DNA from: Dictyophora rubrovolvata
Taxonomy: Eukaryota; Basidiomycota; Agaricomycetes; Phallales; Phallaceae
Direction of reading: 5' to 3'
DNA: 64,000 nt
Assembly (NCBI GenBank): GCA_029959195.1
Contig: CP114118.1
Coordinates: 124,001 to 188,000, forward strand
In this document: piece after piece, positions 1-10,932 of the stretch
How the letters are laid out: every line of letters starts with the position of its first letter
How positions within the stretch are numbered: the first letter of the stretch is position 1
Program-made: the position numbers and the translations under genes
The notes under the pieces: generated by a model
Told to the model about the DNA's origin: nothing
Seen by the model: only the letters and a program-made list of their open reading frames with translations
Database searches by the model: none

Positions 1-138
1 TGTTAAGCGAATGGATCAAGGCTCTAACTTGCATTATAAAGGGTTTATAAACTGTTTATAATGCAAGTTAGAGCCTTGATCTGTTTGCTTATAAACCCTT
101 TATAATGCAAGTTAGAGCCTTGATCCGTTCGCTTAACA
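1..138. mobile_element. Fold-back MITE with about 50-bp terminal inverted repeats
   Basis: The first 50 bases (beginning TGTTAAGCGAATGG) and the last 50 bases (ending CGCTTAACA) are reverse complements with one mismatch, at base 12. The right arm is partly duplicated: bases 55-91 repeat at 99-135 with two differences. There is no coding capacity, which fits a non-autonomous miniature inverted-repeat element. The left target-site duplication lies outside the window, so the family cannot be assigned. Confidence 0.8.
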
Positions 139-669
139 AAAAAATTTAATTTCAATTTTTGCAACATAGTTTAGCAAAATGTACACCTGTTTGCCCCAAT
201 CCGAGACATATCACTTTTGTTTTGGAAGTCATTGGTTAATTTGAAAAACTGATAGGATTGATAACTCAGGATGAGACTGTAACCTGGCGATCACTGACTG
301 TGGTTATCGTATGCTTCTAGATTGACTTCATATGCATTATAAAAACCACCTGTCGTGACTCATCTATGTTTTGGGTTGCTCGTGAATATTGAATGTCAAG
401 TCAGTGACCGCTGAAGCTTCTTTCATATGTATGCATTAATCTTCAATCTTGTGCCAAGTGGAATTGAATATCCAGTGTCTAAGTTTGAGCATGATGTGAG
501 TTGGGTGAAAAAGCAGGTGCCCCGAAGGATGAAGTTCCCATTCACTCACACCCTGTAAGCCAACCCTGCAGCACCATGATGGTTTTCTCATGATGATTTA
601 AAGAAGATTTCAACCTGTGTAATGTCTTAGTCTTAATATTACTCAGAAGAGTTTTCTTAAAAAAACAAG
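139..669. other. Intergenic, nothing recognised
   Basis: This AT-rich stretch holds no open frame of note and no recognisable RNA gene or repeat. Confidence 0.4.
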
Positions 670-671
670 TA

Positions 672-729
672 CAGTCAAACCTGCAATAACCTATACCCTA
701 TTAACTCATAGTCTCTTATATCTCATAGG
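672..729 (+). mobile_element. 5' terminal repeat of a pogo/Tigger-like DNA transposon
   Basis: Bases 672-697, starting CAGTCAAACCTGCAATAACC, are the reverse complement of the element end at 12184-12209 with two differences. TA precedes the end, as expected for the TA target site of Tc1/mariner-pogo elements. Related 'ataaccca' motifs resume at 1630-1695, beyond the LTR fossil, suggesting that fossil was inserted into this element's 5' region. Confidence 0.6.
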
Positions 730-1640
730 TGTCATGATCCGATTCATGACATCACTAGCGATACAGATTCCTTATTATATTCCCTTATCTTATCGTACTT
801 AAACGTTATCTTATCACAATCGCTTCATAGACACTACGACCGGAAGTCTTATCAGACTTCATTACCGTTTTCATGAAGTCCTAGACGCCGTCGTCTTCCT
901 AGGACTTACAGTAAGCCGTGGATAGACCTTTGGTATATATTCTAGTTCCAAACCACACATGAGATCATCTATGACGGTCGTAGGTCCTTATGTGCTTTCC
1001 CTTTGTTCTTGTTGCCTCATGTTTGCCACATGGCAAACTGACCCTGCATATACCTATGATACTCACGAATTGCTATGACATGTATACGTTCTCAAGTTCG
1101 TTATCTATTTCGAACTGAGATTCAAACCTCTAGCGTACTTGTATATAAAGCCTCCTATACTTCGTAGCTAGACTTCTCTTCAGACTTAATATTGAACCTA
1201 GTTCAATATCTCAATATAGTCTTCATTTCCCAATAACGCTTCAGTCATTTCCAAACACTTTAAATCTAAACCGTCCGTAGCAACAACGCCATTCCAGCAT
1301 TAGATCCGCTACTTCTTCCATCTCTTGTTCTTCTGCTTTCTAGTCGACGATCTATTCTACCAGATCGTTCTAGACTTCTTAGAGCTTCAGCTCAATGATA
1401 TTCTTCGACGACTCGAAGATCCCGATCAATGTCAAGACAAGTAGAGCCAATGTCCAGAGGACTGTCGTGGTACAACCCACTCAGGTTGAGACCATGCTCT
1501 ACGACATTATGGTGACGTTTGTATCATTATTAAATACAAGTATTAACATTTATATCTTCGTCGCCGATACCCGAGAATCGGTACTTAACAATAGGAAATC
1601 CTGGATCCCGAGTTGGTGGGCGGGGATTGTAGACCCATAA
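730..1640 (+). mobile_element. LTR retroelement fossil (LTR plus short internal remnant)
   Basis: The segment opens with TGTCATGATCC, has a TATA-like box near 1141 (tatataaag) followed by a pyrimidine-rich leader, and ends with a purine-rich tract near 1610-1625 resembling a polypurine tract. This is the arrangement of an LTR with a reduced internal region. It is an old, broken copy without a complete gag or pol. Superfamily is uncertain, and no clear target duplication was found. Confidence 0.4.
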
Positions 1641-1916
1641 CCCATACAACCTCTAAGACCCATAACCCATGGCCTCTCCGGCATGATAACCCATAGTTAG
1701 TAATACAGTTTGAAAAATTCAATTATACCTTTTAGGAGGTGCAAGGTTGCAGTTTTTTTAAAAAATAATCAACATGTTAGAAAAGTCGACTTTATCATAC
1801 CCATCTACATCAGGAAAAAAAGACATGGCTAAAAGTGGCTATATGATCCAATATAGGCTGGGTAGGCCATGTAGCCATATTGCTATGTCCCCTGTTTTAT
1901 TGGCCGCTGTAGTATG

Positions 1917-2269
1917 TGTCAGGGTATGCTAGCGTCGTCCCCTTATTTTCCTACATTTATCTTTGGTTCTGGTCTATTTTATTTATTTCCATATTTCTCG
2001 TATTCTATCCCATCTCTTGCATTTCCCTCTCCTTCCATATTCCCATTCTCCCTTCAACGGGTGCTGAGCACCCGTTCTCATCAGAGCCATGGCCTAGGCC
2101 CCAGCTAAAAGTCCAGGACCGGTGCATATCCGTGCCCAGTCTACGAACCGAAGGCCACGTGTGGCCTTTGCTGTTTTTCATAGTATATAGTTAGTAGCCC
2201 TAGAGGAGGGATCCCTAAGTTTGTTCTCTTAGGATCCCCTCCCTCTAGTCTGAGTGAGTAGCCCTGACA
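1917..2269. mobile_element. Solo LTR, copy 1 (353 bp), TSD GTATG
   Basis: The ends are TGTCAGGG and CCCTGACA (TG...CA), flanked by the 5-bp duplication GTATG at 1912-1916 and 2270-2274. A second copy at 8472-9286 has the same ends and its own duplication. The pair differs at about 4% of positions, nearly all transitions. A GC-rich hairpin (GGATCCCTAAG and CTTAGGATCC) lies near the 3' end. No internal region is present, so this is a solo LTR fossil. Confidence 0.8.
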
Positions 2270-2274
2270 GTATG

Positions 2275-2692
2275 CTGTAGCCAGACCAAGGCTACATGTA
2301 TATACATGGAACAAGGTAGCACAATAAAAAAGTACTTTTATCTGTAAGACTGCACTATATAGCTCTGGGTAGCATTCATTAGGATAAAAGACCTAAATAG
2401 ACCTACACATACACTGGTCAGTTTATAGTTGGCTTAGGTATATGGCCAGTTTCATTATGCTGTTCAAACAATGAGTAATAAATAAAGTGTTTATTTAATG
2501 AAAAACAATTTGTGACAGCCTGAAAGCTTTAGAAGTTAAAGTAGCTATTCCTCATTTATTTTCGTCATGATAACTATATTGGTTATCACCTGTATCTGCC
2601 ATACCTTTACCTTCATCTTCGTCTTCACCATCACCACCACCTTCACCTTCATCCTCACTTGCCCCACTCTCCGCATCAGAAATCACTCTAGA
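2275..2692. other. Intergenic, nothing recognised
   Basis: The sequence is AT-rich. Around 2600-2660 there is a trinucleotide-rich (cac/ttc) patch just downstream of the DUF6532-like gene, possibly the end of its coding or 3' untranslated sequence. Confidence 0.35.
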
Positions 2693-4562
2693 TCACTTGT
2701 TAGGCTTCAAAGTGCCTGGCATTGATCGTTTGCGGCCAGCTGGATATTGGAGGAGTACTGCTTCATATTCAAGATAAAAGAGAATGAGATACTTACTGAC
2801 AACCTCTTCTTCTTCTTCTTTATTTTCATTGTACTTTCCTGGGTGTCCATTATTTGTGGTCTCAGTTGACTTACTGCTCGTATTTTCAGAATCACTGTCA
2901 GTGTCTTTATCAGTGTCTTCATCTTCTTGTTCGAATTGCGCAATATATATTTCATCAAACACTGGCAATGCCTGAGCTGATGATATTCCTGCATTTCTCC
3001 TAAAGTAAATATTAGTATCAAATGACATTCTTAGATACTGCAAGACTTGGGAATATTACTGGGCATGCCCAAGCATACGGGTATGAATTCATCTCAGCCT
3101 TTCTTTAGCAGTAGCGCTATAAGTACTAACAGACTCTAGTGTGCTTAGATGTTTTTGGTAAACAACTTGATAGGCATTAGCTGTAAAGCAAGTGACAGGC
3201 CGAAAAATGCCACTAGACCAATGGTTGATAACATATTCTATCTAAAAACAAATTCCACAGGTCAGTGAATTATTTCAGAGATTAGTTGTACATACTACTG
3301 TAAATATGAATGCCAGTGTTTGGAGTGGAATAGGTGTGAAATATTTCTCAAACTTGATCCCTTCATTGCGGGTATCTTGGAACCACATGCTGTTGAGGAT
3401 TTCTTGAAAAATCGGATGTTCGAATAATCCAATATGGCTTGCAGGAGACTGACAAGAATGAGAACATGACATAACCAACTTGAAAGTGTGTTATTACCTT
3501 GAATAGAAACAAATCTCCAGCTTTTAGAATGGTATAAAGTTGCTTATTTTCAGCAATACACCTGGGACTACATGAATTGTTGAACCCATAATGGAGCCCA
3601 ACCAATGGGATAGTTTTAGTTCGTAGTTCACTCCAGAGTTGAGAGTCCCGTGCTACAACCTAGAAGGCAAGTTAGTGCATTGAAATTTACCAAAACTGTT
3701 GTACTTTACAAGGTCTATCAATGTCTGCATTAATGTTGCATCAGGCATTGAGATTTTGAGAGCACTACTAGCACAGCGCAAAACAGCCTCAGCCATGACT
3801 TGTTCCCCCATGGTATCAGGGAAAGGGCCACAAGTAGATAAGACTGAACGGTAGTCGGCAACTGTATATTTGACTAGTCCTTGGAATTCCGGTGATAAAT
3901 CACTAATACGTAGATGGTTTCTAATATGAGGGACTTTGGCAGATTCTGGCTCTAAATTGTCAGATTCACTTGAAGAAAGATTGGCGCAGTGTATGAGATA
4001 TATGAGAATAAAGTCAAATGATAAACTTTTACATACCCTGTGGGCACAAAATTTTCCTGTGCTGAAGGTTTTGCAGGCACACATGGGGCGGGCCTCATGA
4101 TAATTTCCTTTTGCAGAACCTGTGGTGGAGGTGTATTTGGCCTAACGGCTGCTGGTGTTGGGAGATGCTTGGACTTGGAGATAAGGATGGGAATGGCAGC
4201 ACAGGCTTTGGATACTGTTTTTTGACATGATTGGACATTGACTCCTGTGGTATGAGTATGGAACTGTAAAAAAGATATATTGACACTACCAAAGTACTAA
4301 GTCAGACTTACAGGAGTTTGGTTACTTATAGTAGAGAGTGGTCTACCCATTTTAGATTGTTGAACTACACAACATATCATATAAACAGATTTAAATATAT
4401 AAAGGATAAAATACCTGGTGGTTCATCCTCAAATGGATCTTCATCTGGGAGAACGAAGTGAGTAATTAACGAAGCAGCCAGTAGCATTATCCTGGGCCTG
4501 CTTGCTACTGAATCAGTGTTTGTAGTCGCTGGTGCGACTGATGTAATAGATTTTTTTGGCAC
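2693..4562 (-). CDS. DUF6532-like protein, multi-exon
   Basis: Read on the minus strand, successive short exons match the layout of the basidiomycete DUF6532 family. An N-terminal low-complexity part (about 4562-4000) is followed by a helical segment containing VKYTVADYRSVLSTCGPFPD (about 3900-3800), then ELRTKTIPLVGLHYGFN (about 3640-3570), LFEHPIFQEILNSMWF (about 3440-3390) and YFTPIPLQTLAFIFTV (about 3340-3300). The C-terminal part is acidic (DEDTDKDTDSDSE) and ends near 2700. Function is unknown; the family is large and often lies near mobile elements, as here. An in-frame stop lies just upstream of the chosen ATG. Exon joins are inferred, and decay cannot be excluded. Confidence 0.5.
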
Positions 4563-5124
4563 TTGGACTCATTTTTTACCAGATTTGGTTTTACTTATTT
4601 GTCCGTTTTCTTTGGCTAATTCAGCAGCTGAAAGACAGTGACAACATGGTAAAAATTAAGGTAGAGGGGTTTTAATACTGTAGTTGGCCCCTTTGGATGT
4701 AGGAACTTGCTGACAGCTGGGCCGCCCATCTATGCTTATGGCTGAAATGCGATTGTTTGAGCCTGTGCTGAAAGTATAAGAAAGAGTGGGTATGATAATC
4801 AAGAACAGTAGAAGGTAAATGATCAAGACAGAATGCGCTAGAGTGACTGGACTTAGAAAGATGTGCGGGCACTGTGGGTTGGTTTTTTAAGATAGTATAA
4901 GAGCACCACATATATATGTATAATATTTTGATCACCTGACTTTGAACAAACCTTATTTTGTTTTTATCACCTACTTTGTGTACGTTCGCTGTGGAATGCA
5001 AATAAGTTCGGGTTTATATCCCCAATCTCAAAAAATTTTCAACCTTTAGGTACTAGATATGCAAACAAGTGTAAGCAACAAACATTGCGCAAAAACTGCA
5101 TGTACACACCATATTACCATTATG
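4563..5124. other. Intergenic, nothing recognised
   Basis: Only short frames without family resemblance are present. The segment separates the DUF6532-like gene from the first Plavaka-like exon. Confidence 0.35.
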
Positions 5125-5132
5125 TTGAAAAT

Positions 5133-5311
5133 GCTTGTCCTCTGTCCCATCTGTAAACAGCCCTTTGCTTCAAAGAAATCACAGCGCAATCACCTTAAAC
5201 AAAGTCAAAAATGCTAGAATGCATTTGAAAAGCATACCAACCAGGCTATACAGGCTCACCAGGCTGACCTCATACCTGTGGACAATGTCTTTGAGCCTCC
5301 CTCTCTTCTGC
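5133..5311 (+). pseudogene. Possible N-terminal zinc-finger exon of the Plavaka transposase
   Basis: The frame beginning at the ATG near 5133 contains CPICKQPFASKKSQRNHLKQ, a C2H2-type finger like the one at the N terminus of Plavaka/KDZ-group transposases. An in-frame stop follows the next Lys-Cys, so the copy is decayed. The frame runs on as ADLIPVDNVFEPPSLL and reaches a good donor (gtaagc) near 5311. The rest of the transposase starts about 2.3 kb downstream at 7640, so either a very long intron or an insertion separates them. Assignment rests on the finger and the collinear order. Confidence 0.45.
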
Positions 5312-6166
5312 TGTAAGCTTCACTATGTGCAAAAGGAAAAATAATACGTCTAGCGAAATACACAAGAAAAGAATGAGTGAGGTAGTCAATCTCCGCAGAG
5401 CGAGTCCAGGTGCTGCTTAGTGTGAAATAAAGGGGGGGAGGTGATGGAAACAACAACAAACAACAACAACAACCAAAAGACGGTTACTGTTGACAAATCA
5501 AGGGTTGCTTGTGAGGCAAAGTACGATAATTGCGATAACTCAGATCACAAGTTTATACTCCGAAATGTACAGTCTCAGAGTTTTCCAAAGGTAAAGATGT
5601 GAGCATAGAGATAGACAAGAGGCAAAACCAAAAACACTAAACAAAAACCACAAACTTAAACTTGAGTCAAACCAACATAGGTATTGCTGCTGTTACAGGT
5701 ATTTACATGCAGTATTTATACATTTTGGAACAATAAGAATGTTTTTGGGCTTTGAGTGGCAACACAATTAGTAATTGTGAGCTGGATTTGTAATAAGGAA
5801 GAAAAGAAACAAAGAGAAAAGTGAGTAAAATAAAAAAAAAAGGGCATATGAGTCAGTGAGACTATACTATTATAAGGAGTGAACAAAAGAATTTCAAGGT
5901 GATGACAAACAAAAAGAAAGAAAGGAGCAACACAAAAGAATGGATTTAGAATTAATACAAGTACAAAAGGAAAGAAAAAGGAGCAAACAAGAAAGGAAAC
6001 GATGAGAATAGGAGGTCATTTTATTCATCCTTACTAATTTTTCCAAAAATAGACATTACCATCGATAAGCGCTTCACAGCCTCAGATTTTCAATCTTCAT
6101 CTCCTTCCTTTAACCTTGGAAACAATGTGCGTTCACCACTGCCATATGTATCCGCGTATTTCGTTG
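5312..6166. other. Purine-rich spacer inside the Plavaka region
   Basis: The + strand is strongly purine-rich (many aaaga/aggaa runs), especially at 5800-6010. No coding frame or repeat ends were recognised. Confidence 0.35.
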
Positions 6167-6697
6167 TTAAACTCTTGTTAAAGAGCTCCAATTGTATGAA
6201 ACTAAAGGTCTCCGCTCAAGGTACTCGGGAAGCAGTTGGGAAGTATCAACCTCTAGCAGACAGTAGTCAGGGGCAGGATGATTGTCAATTGCATTAGTGG
6301 GAGCATCCATGAAAAGAAATTCATCATGATAAAGAAGTGGTCGATGGAATATGAACCACCAAACAGGTTGTTCGCTACGATGAAACTGGCAAACCCAAAC
6401 CAATTCATATAAACAAGCAAGTATGTTAATATGGATTATTTCGTTCACTTTTGGATTCTCTGGGAATTCCAGTTTCTCATAGGGTACCTGGTATTCTTGA
6501 ATGGGGACTAGAGAATGCGGCCATAATGTACTTCTGTCTACCTCGATGTTTGTACCAGAGATGCGATAAATCCATATTGTTGATTCAAAGTTGGCATATC
6601 GTTCGTCCAAAGTTATCCCTGTGAAAGGATAAAAGGGGTAAGGAAGGAAGGAAGTGGGGGTAAGTGATTCATAGCCAAGAGGTTGTACGAGGCTCAT
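6167..6697 (-). CDS. Orphan protein A, intronless, 176 aa
   Basis: This uninterrupted 176-codon frame starts at ATG 6697. The product is rich in Trp, Tyr, His and Pro and has no signal peptide or obvious membrane span. A central segment (IIHINILACLYELVWVCQFH, then WWFIFHRPLLYHDEF) parallels VVVNMYTIHIGLLDMVTRIW and FWHIVFDVPC in the neighbouring 6842-7393 frame, so the two look like distant tandem paralogs. I do not recognise the family. It lies antisense between the putative zinc-finger exon and the body of a decayed Plavaka transposase, so it may be transposon cargo or a host gene caught by insertion. Confidence 0.5.
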   Translation of the reverse strand: MSLVQPLGYESLTPTSFLPYPFYPFTGITLDERYANFESTIWIYRISGTNIEVDRSTLWPHSLVPIQEYQVPYEKLEFPENPKVNEIIHINILACLYELVWVCQFHRSEQPVWWFIFHRPLLYHDEFLFMDAPTNAIDNHPAPDYCLLEVDTSQLLPEYLERRPLVSYNWSSLTRV

Positions 6698-6841
6698 GAT
6701 AGAAGAGAAGGATAAGAAAGGGTGGAATTAATTTAGACTCTGAAAGAAAAGAAACGAGACAACAAAAAGAGGGGAATAAAAAAATAAAGAAGTCCTTGTT
6801 TTTCGTTTTAATTAGTCCTGATTATTTAAATGAAGTACTTC

Positions 6842-7393
6842 CTATAGCGTTATCCCAGATGTCTTAAATATAGCCGAACAGAATTTCTGAAGCCGATGTA
6901 GCTTGGGGACAGCAGAAACAGGAGTCGTAGGATGAAAAGAAGGTGATGAAGGTTTGGTGGGAGGATCAAAGGTGGAGATAGGAGGTTTTGGAGTCATGGG
7001 AAATTGTGGAGTACCAGAATCGTAGAAAGGAAGGAAAAATTCAGGTTCTGGCATGTGTTGATATTGATGACGGATCCATGAACAAGGGACATCAAATACA
7101 ATGTGCCAGAATGCATGTCCATATTCAGCAGTAGCCCATATCCTAGTAACCATGTCCAGTAGACCTATGTGAATCGTGTACATATTCACCACAACGAACC
7201 ATTCTTCATATCCTTCTAACCATAATTGTATTCCAAAAGAAACCTTCTTATCACCCGCATCTGAATACGAGATCAGATCCGAAGCTTTATGTCGACCGAT
7301 AATAATGGGGTTCGGGTATAGTGGTAATAAGGTGGAGGGATCGAGGTTGAGGTGCGCATAGGATGTGAAGTAGACGTAGTACTGAGTGTCCAA
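6842..7393 (-). CDS. Orphan protein B, intronless, 183 aa, paralog of protein A
   Basis: The open frame of 183 codons starts at ATG 7393. An N-terminal aromatic-rich globular part contains GYEEWFVVVNMYTIHIGLLD, followed by FWHIVFDVPCSWIRHQ. The C terminus is a Pro/Ser/Thr-rich tail (about residues 115-160) and a short basic end. Spacing and resemblance to the 6167-6697 product suggest local duplication. No catalytic motif is visible and the family is not recognised. It is encoded antisense to the Plavaka transposase, 250 bp upstream of that gene's second recognisable block. Confidence 0.5.
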   Translation of the reverse strand: MDTQYYVYFTSYAHLNLDPSTLLPLYPNPIIIGRHKASDLISYSDAGDKKVSFGIQLWLEGYEEWFVVVNMYTIHIGLLDMVTRIWATAEYGHAFWHIVFDVPCSWIRHQYQHMPEPEFFLPFYDSGTPQFPMTPKPPISTFDPPTKPSSPSFHPTTPVSAVPKLHRLQKFCSAIFKTSGITL

Positions 7394-8471
7394 ATCACAG
7401 AGATTGACATCAGGAGTAGGAGGGACAAAACGAAAACAATCAGAGTCATTGATAGAAGGAGCATGAAGGGATGGCAGGGAATGAGAAGAGCGAATCTAGA
7501 GTGAGGACATATCTTTTGTATCAATGTTTTTGGGATAAAAAAAATGTTTTGGACATGGGTTTTGGGTAGTTGCAAAAGTGAATCTAAGCTCCAAGGGACA
7601 TATCGTGGGATTAGGGAATCTTTGGAACATTTACCCTAATTTTTGCCAAATATAGATTTTGGTGCACAACACCACCATTTGATTCATCATGTGCAATCTA
7701 CCCAGAAGACCACCCATCCAACTCACAACCTGCCCCGCCATCATCTTTTCACCCTCTTCATATTCAGAATTATCCTCAAGAAGCTGATGTTGGCTATACA
7801 TTTGGGATTAGTGAGACTCCTTGGGAGAAAGCATTCAAGGATACCAACCCTGCCAATGAATGGGGTGGATTCAAGACTCAGGAGAAATGGGACCTGGCAC
7901 ACTGGGTTATGAAAAGCGGTCTATCCCAAAGTCAAATTGAATCCTTTTTGGCATTGCAATCCATCAGTTTTTAGGGTTTAGGGTTTCAGTCATAGAACTG
8001 ACTGGATGTTTTAGGTTCAAAGGCGTTTGAATTTATCTTTCCATAACAAATGAGCTTTCTTCTAGCAGGTCAACAACATTCTAAGTTTCAATAGTCCCGA
8101 GTTCGAATGCAAAACCATTGATATAACTGGAAATATAGCCAATGAACAAACCGGACCCCAAAAAATTACTGTTGAACTATGGAAATGGAACCCGGTTGAT
8201 CTAATCTGTGAAATCATTGGAAATCCCGCCTTAAAAGATCATCTAGTCTATACACCTACCAAGGTGTTCACTGATGAAACACAGAAAGAACGGATCTTTA
8301 ATGAAATAAACACTGGCGATTGGTGGTAGGAAACACAAGTAAGCTTACACCTGATTACTAGTATGAGTTCAATCTACTTACCACATATAGTCCAAGCTTC
8401 CCAAAAAGGCTACAATTGCACCTGTCATCATCGCAAGCGATGCTACCAAGTTATCACAATTTGGAGGTGAC

Positions 8472-9286
8472 TGTCAGGGTACGCTAGCGTCGTCCCCTTA
8501 TTTTCCTACATTTATCTTTGGTTCTGGTCTATTTTATTTATTTCCATATTTCTCGTATTCTATCCCATCTCTTGTGTTTCCCTCTCCTTCCATATTCCCA
8601 TTTTCCCTTCAACGAGTGCTGAGCGCCCGTTCTCATCAGAGCCATGGCCTAGGCCCCAGCTAAAAGTCCAGGACCAGCGTGTATCTGTGCCCAGTCCACG
8701 AACCGAAGGCCACGTGTGGCCTTTGCCGTTTTTCATAGTATATAGTTAGTAGCCCTAGTGATATGTGCCGCTCAGGAGTACGCAGAGATCCAGGGAACCA
8801 GTGTTTATGTGTTTCGAGGGAAAATAAGGGATTTTTTTAGATAGATAGAGGGAATTGTATAATATAATCCATGGATAGAAGATATATTTCTTAAGGCTCA
8901 AACTGAGGGAAAAGTTGTGAAAAATGGGGGGAAACTCTCTCTCTGATGATATTTTTGTTTAACTATTGGTTATTATATACATGGTTTATGAGTAAGCAGG
9001 AATGAGGGACTTAAGTATCTAATAAGTATGAAGGAAAGGCAAGAAACTGCACTCAATACGAATCAAATACTAATTGCAATATAATCAAATGCTGACCAAA
9101 TGTGCCATTGCTAATTAGTCTATTTCCATGTGATCTCTGTGTAAGCCGTTCCAGTCCTCAACACTAGAGGAGGGATCCCTAAGTTTGTTCTCTTAGGATC
9201 CCCTCCCTCTAGGTGAGTTAGTATTATTCCTAGAATATATTTTGCTTAGGATCCCCTCCCTCTAGTCTGAGCAAGTAGCCCTGACA
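8472..9286. mobile_element. Solo LTR, copy 2, inserted in the Plavaka transposase, TSD GTGAC
   Basis: It has the same TGTCAGGG...CCCTGACA ends as the copy at 1917-2269 and is flanked by GTGAC at 8467-8471 and 9287-9291. The transposase reading frame continues directly on both sides once the duplication is counted. A second solo LTR (8759-9163) lies inside it. Its 3' part also carries an extra repeat of the GC-rich hairpin seen once in copy 1. No internal genes remain; this is a fossil. Confidence 0.8.
8759..9163. mobile_element. Second solo LTR nested in the first (405 bp), TSD CTAG
   Basis: The sequence starts TGATATGTGCC and ends CTCAACA (TG...CA). CTAG flanks both sides, at 8755-8758 and 9164-9167. 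The undisturbed LTR copy at 1917-2269 reads straight through the join as CCCTAGAGGAGG, which proves the insertion. The family differs from its host LTR. It is a fossil with no internal region, younger than the LTR it interrupts. Confidence 0.7.
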
Positions 9287-10932
9287 GTGACAAGGTTGCA
9301 TGGCCAGTGTACCTCTCTATTGGCAATGTGAGCAAGCATGTCCGCTACAGTCCCAGTAATCAAGCTATGTTACTGTTGGCATATCTTCCAGTCAGCAAAC
9401 TGGAATGTTTCACAGAGGAGTCATGCAGTCAGGCTAAATACCAATTATTTCACCATTGTCAGGAGAGTGTCCTACATGCTCTTCATGAAGCTGGGCTTCA
9501 CAGAGTAGAGATGGTCTGTGCTGATAGTCACATCTGGCGCATCTATCCAATTTTAGCTGCTTATGTGGCTGATTATCCTGAACAATGTCTTATCGCCTGC
9601 TGCTTGCAAAGCCATTGTCCGAAATGTCTTGTACAACACAACAAACAAGGTCAGCCTCTAGATGATCCTTCTGTCGAAAGTACCCCACATGATCCCACAT
9701 CCATCCTGACAACCTTGCGGAAGCATGCCAACGGATTGTCCAGCACTATCAAAGAAGATGGAATTAGACCGGACGATCATGATCCGTTTTGAGCAGACTT
9801 GCCTCATTGCAATATTTTCAACGCTTTTACGCTGGATTTGCTCTACCAAATTCACAAAGGCATCTTCAAAGAGTATCTTGTCAACTGGTGTTTGAATATG
9901 ATCAGAAATGCTGAAATTGATGTGTGATTCAAAATGATGCCTATGCACTTTGGACTGCGACATTTCTCCAAAGGAATTTCGGTATTAAGCCAGTGGACAG
10001 GTACCGAAGCAAAGGAGATCCAACAGGTGTTTCTCGGTGTTCTTGCAGATTCTGTCGATGACCAAATATTTCAGGCTACTCGTACATTATTGGATTTCAT
10101 TTATTATGCCAACTTTTCTACTCACTCGACCAAAACATTGAAATACATGGAGGCAGCTTTAATGGAATTTGATAAATATAAAGATCAGTTTATAAGACTA
10201 GGTCAGCCATTGCACTTCAACATACCTAAGTTCCATTCAATCCGGCATTATGTCGAGAGCATTCAGTGATTTGGAACAACCGATGGATTCAATACCGAAC
10301 TTCCAGAATGGCTGCATATCAATCTTGTCAAGGACAGCTTCCGCACAAGCAATCATCGCCAGTACCTAAACCAAATGATTACTTGGTTGCACTGGCAAGA
10401 AACTGTTGATGCCTTTGCAGCTTACCTATGCTGGAGGGAGGGACAACATATGGCTTCCACCCTTCAGGAGCCAAATTCACCAGTGGATGAAGAAGGAGCT
10501 GATACTATTGTTTCCTCAACTAAACATTTTCGACTTAAACCATCAGCGAACTGGGCTGGACTTATGACATTGAATTTGAGTAGAGTACCAGCCCATCCGC
10601 GCACCTCAATTGAAACCTTGCAAGACGCGTATGGAGTGGTGGATTTTTTACTGGAATTACAAACTTTCCTGGCAACTAATGCTCCAGAACTTCATTTGCC
10701 GAACAACTCTCATGCTTTTGATGTCTATAAACGGGTCAAATTGACATATGCATCACTTCAAGGAACAGATGAACCTCCTGAAGATGATTGCATTTGTGCA
10801 ATACATAGTGCTGGTAATTGTCAAGATCCAGATCTGCCGATAAACCTGCTAACCAATATTACTCTGAATTACAACTCCGAAGATTATGAAACTTACGTCA
10901 CATCCATTATGATTATGTTTTCTCTGAAGTAA

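Larger units (their letters stand above)
7640..10932 (+). pseudogene. Plavaka (CACTA-type) transposase, decayed and interrupted
   Basis: The blocks occur in the order typical of Plavaka transposases. A first block near 7770-7966 contains ISETPWEKAF and EKWDLAHWVMKSGLSQ. It is joined by an intron (7967-8068) to a block with VELWKWNPVDLICEIIGNPA and INTGDWW. After a second intron come ATIAPVIIASDATKLSQFGG, VAWPVYLSIGNVSK, LAAYVADYPEQCLIACC, DLLYQIHKGIFKEYLVNW, LRHFSKGISVLSQWTGTEAK and FNIPKFHSIRHYVESIQ. A stop interrupts the first DWW block (near 8328), further in-frame stops lie near 9790, 9927 and 10268, and a solo LTR splits the gene between Gly-Asp and Lys at 8472-9286. This is a plain DNA transposon, now inactive. 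Terminal repeats were not identified. Confidence 0.8.

Noticed and set aside
7967-7990. Telomere-like TTTAGGGTTTAGGG
   Set aside because: Only two units, located inside a plausible transposase intron; too short to be an internal telomere tract.
6167-10932. TET/JBP dioxygenase cargo in the transposon
   Set aside because: Neither orphan frame shows the HxD...H iron-binding pattern expected of TET/JBP proteins.
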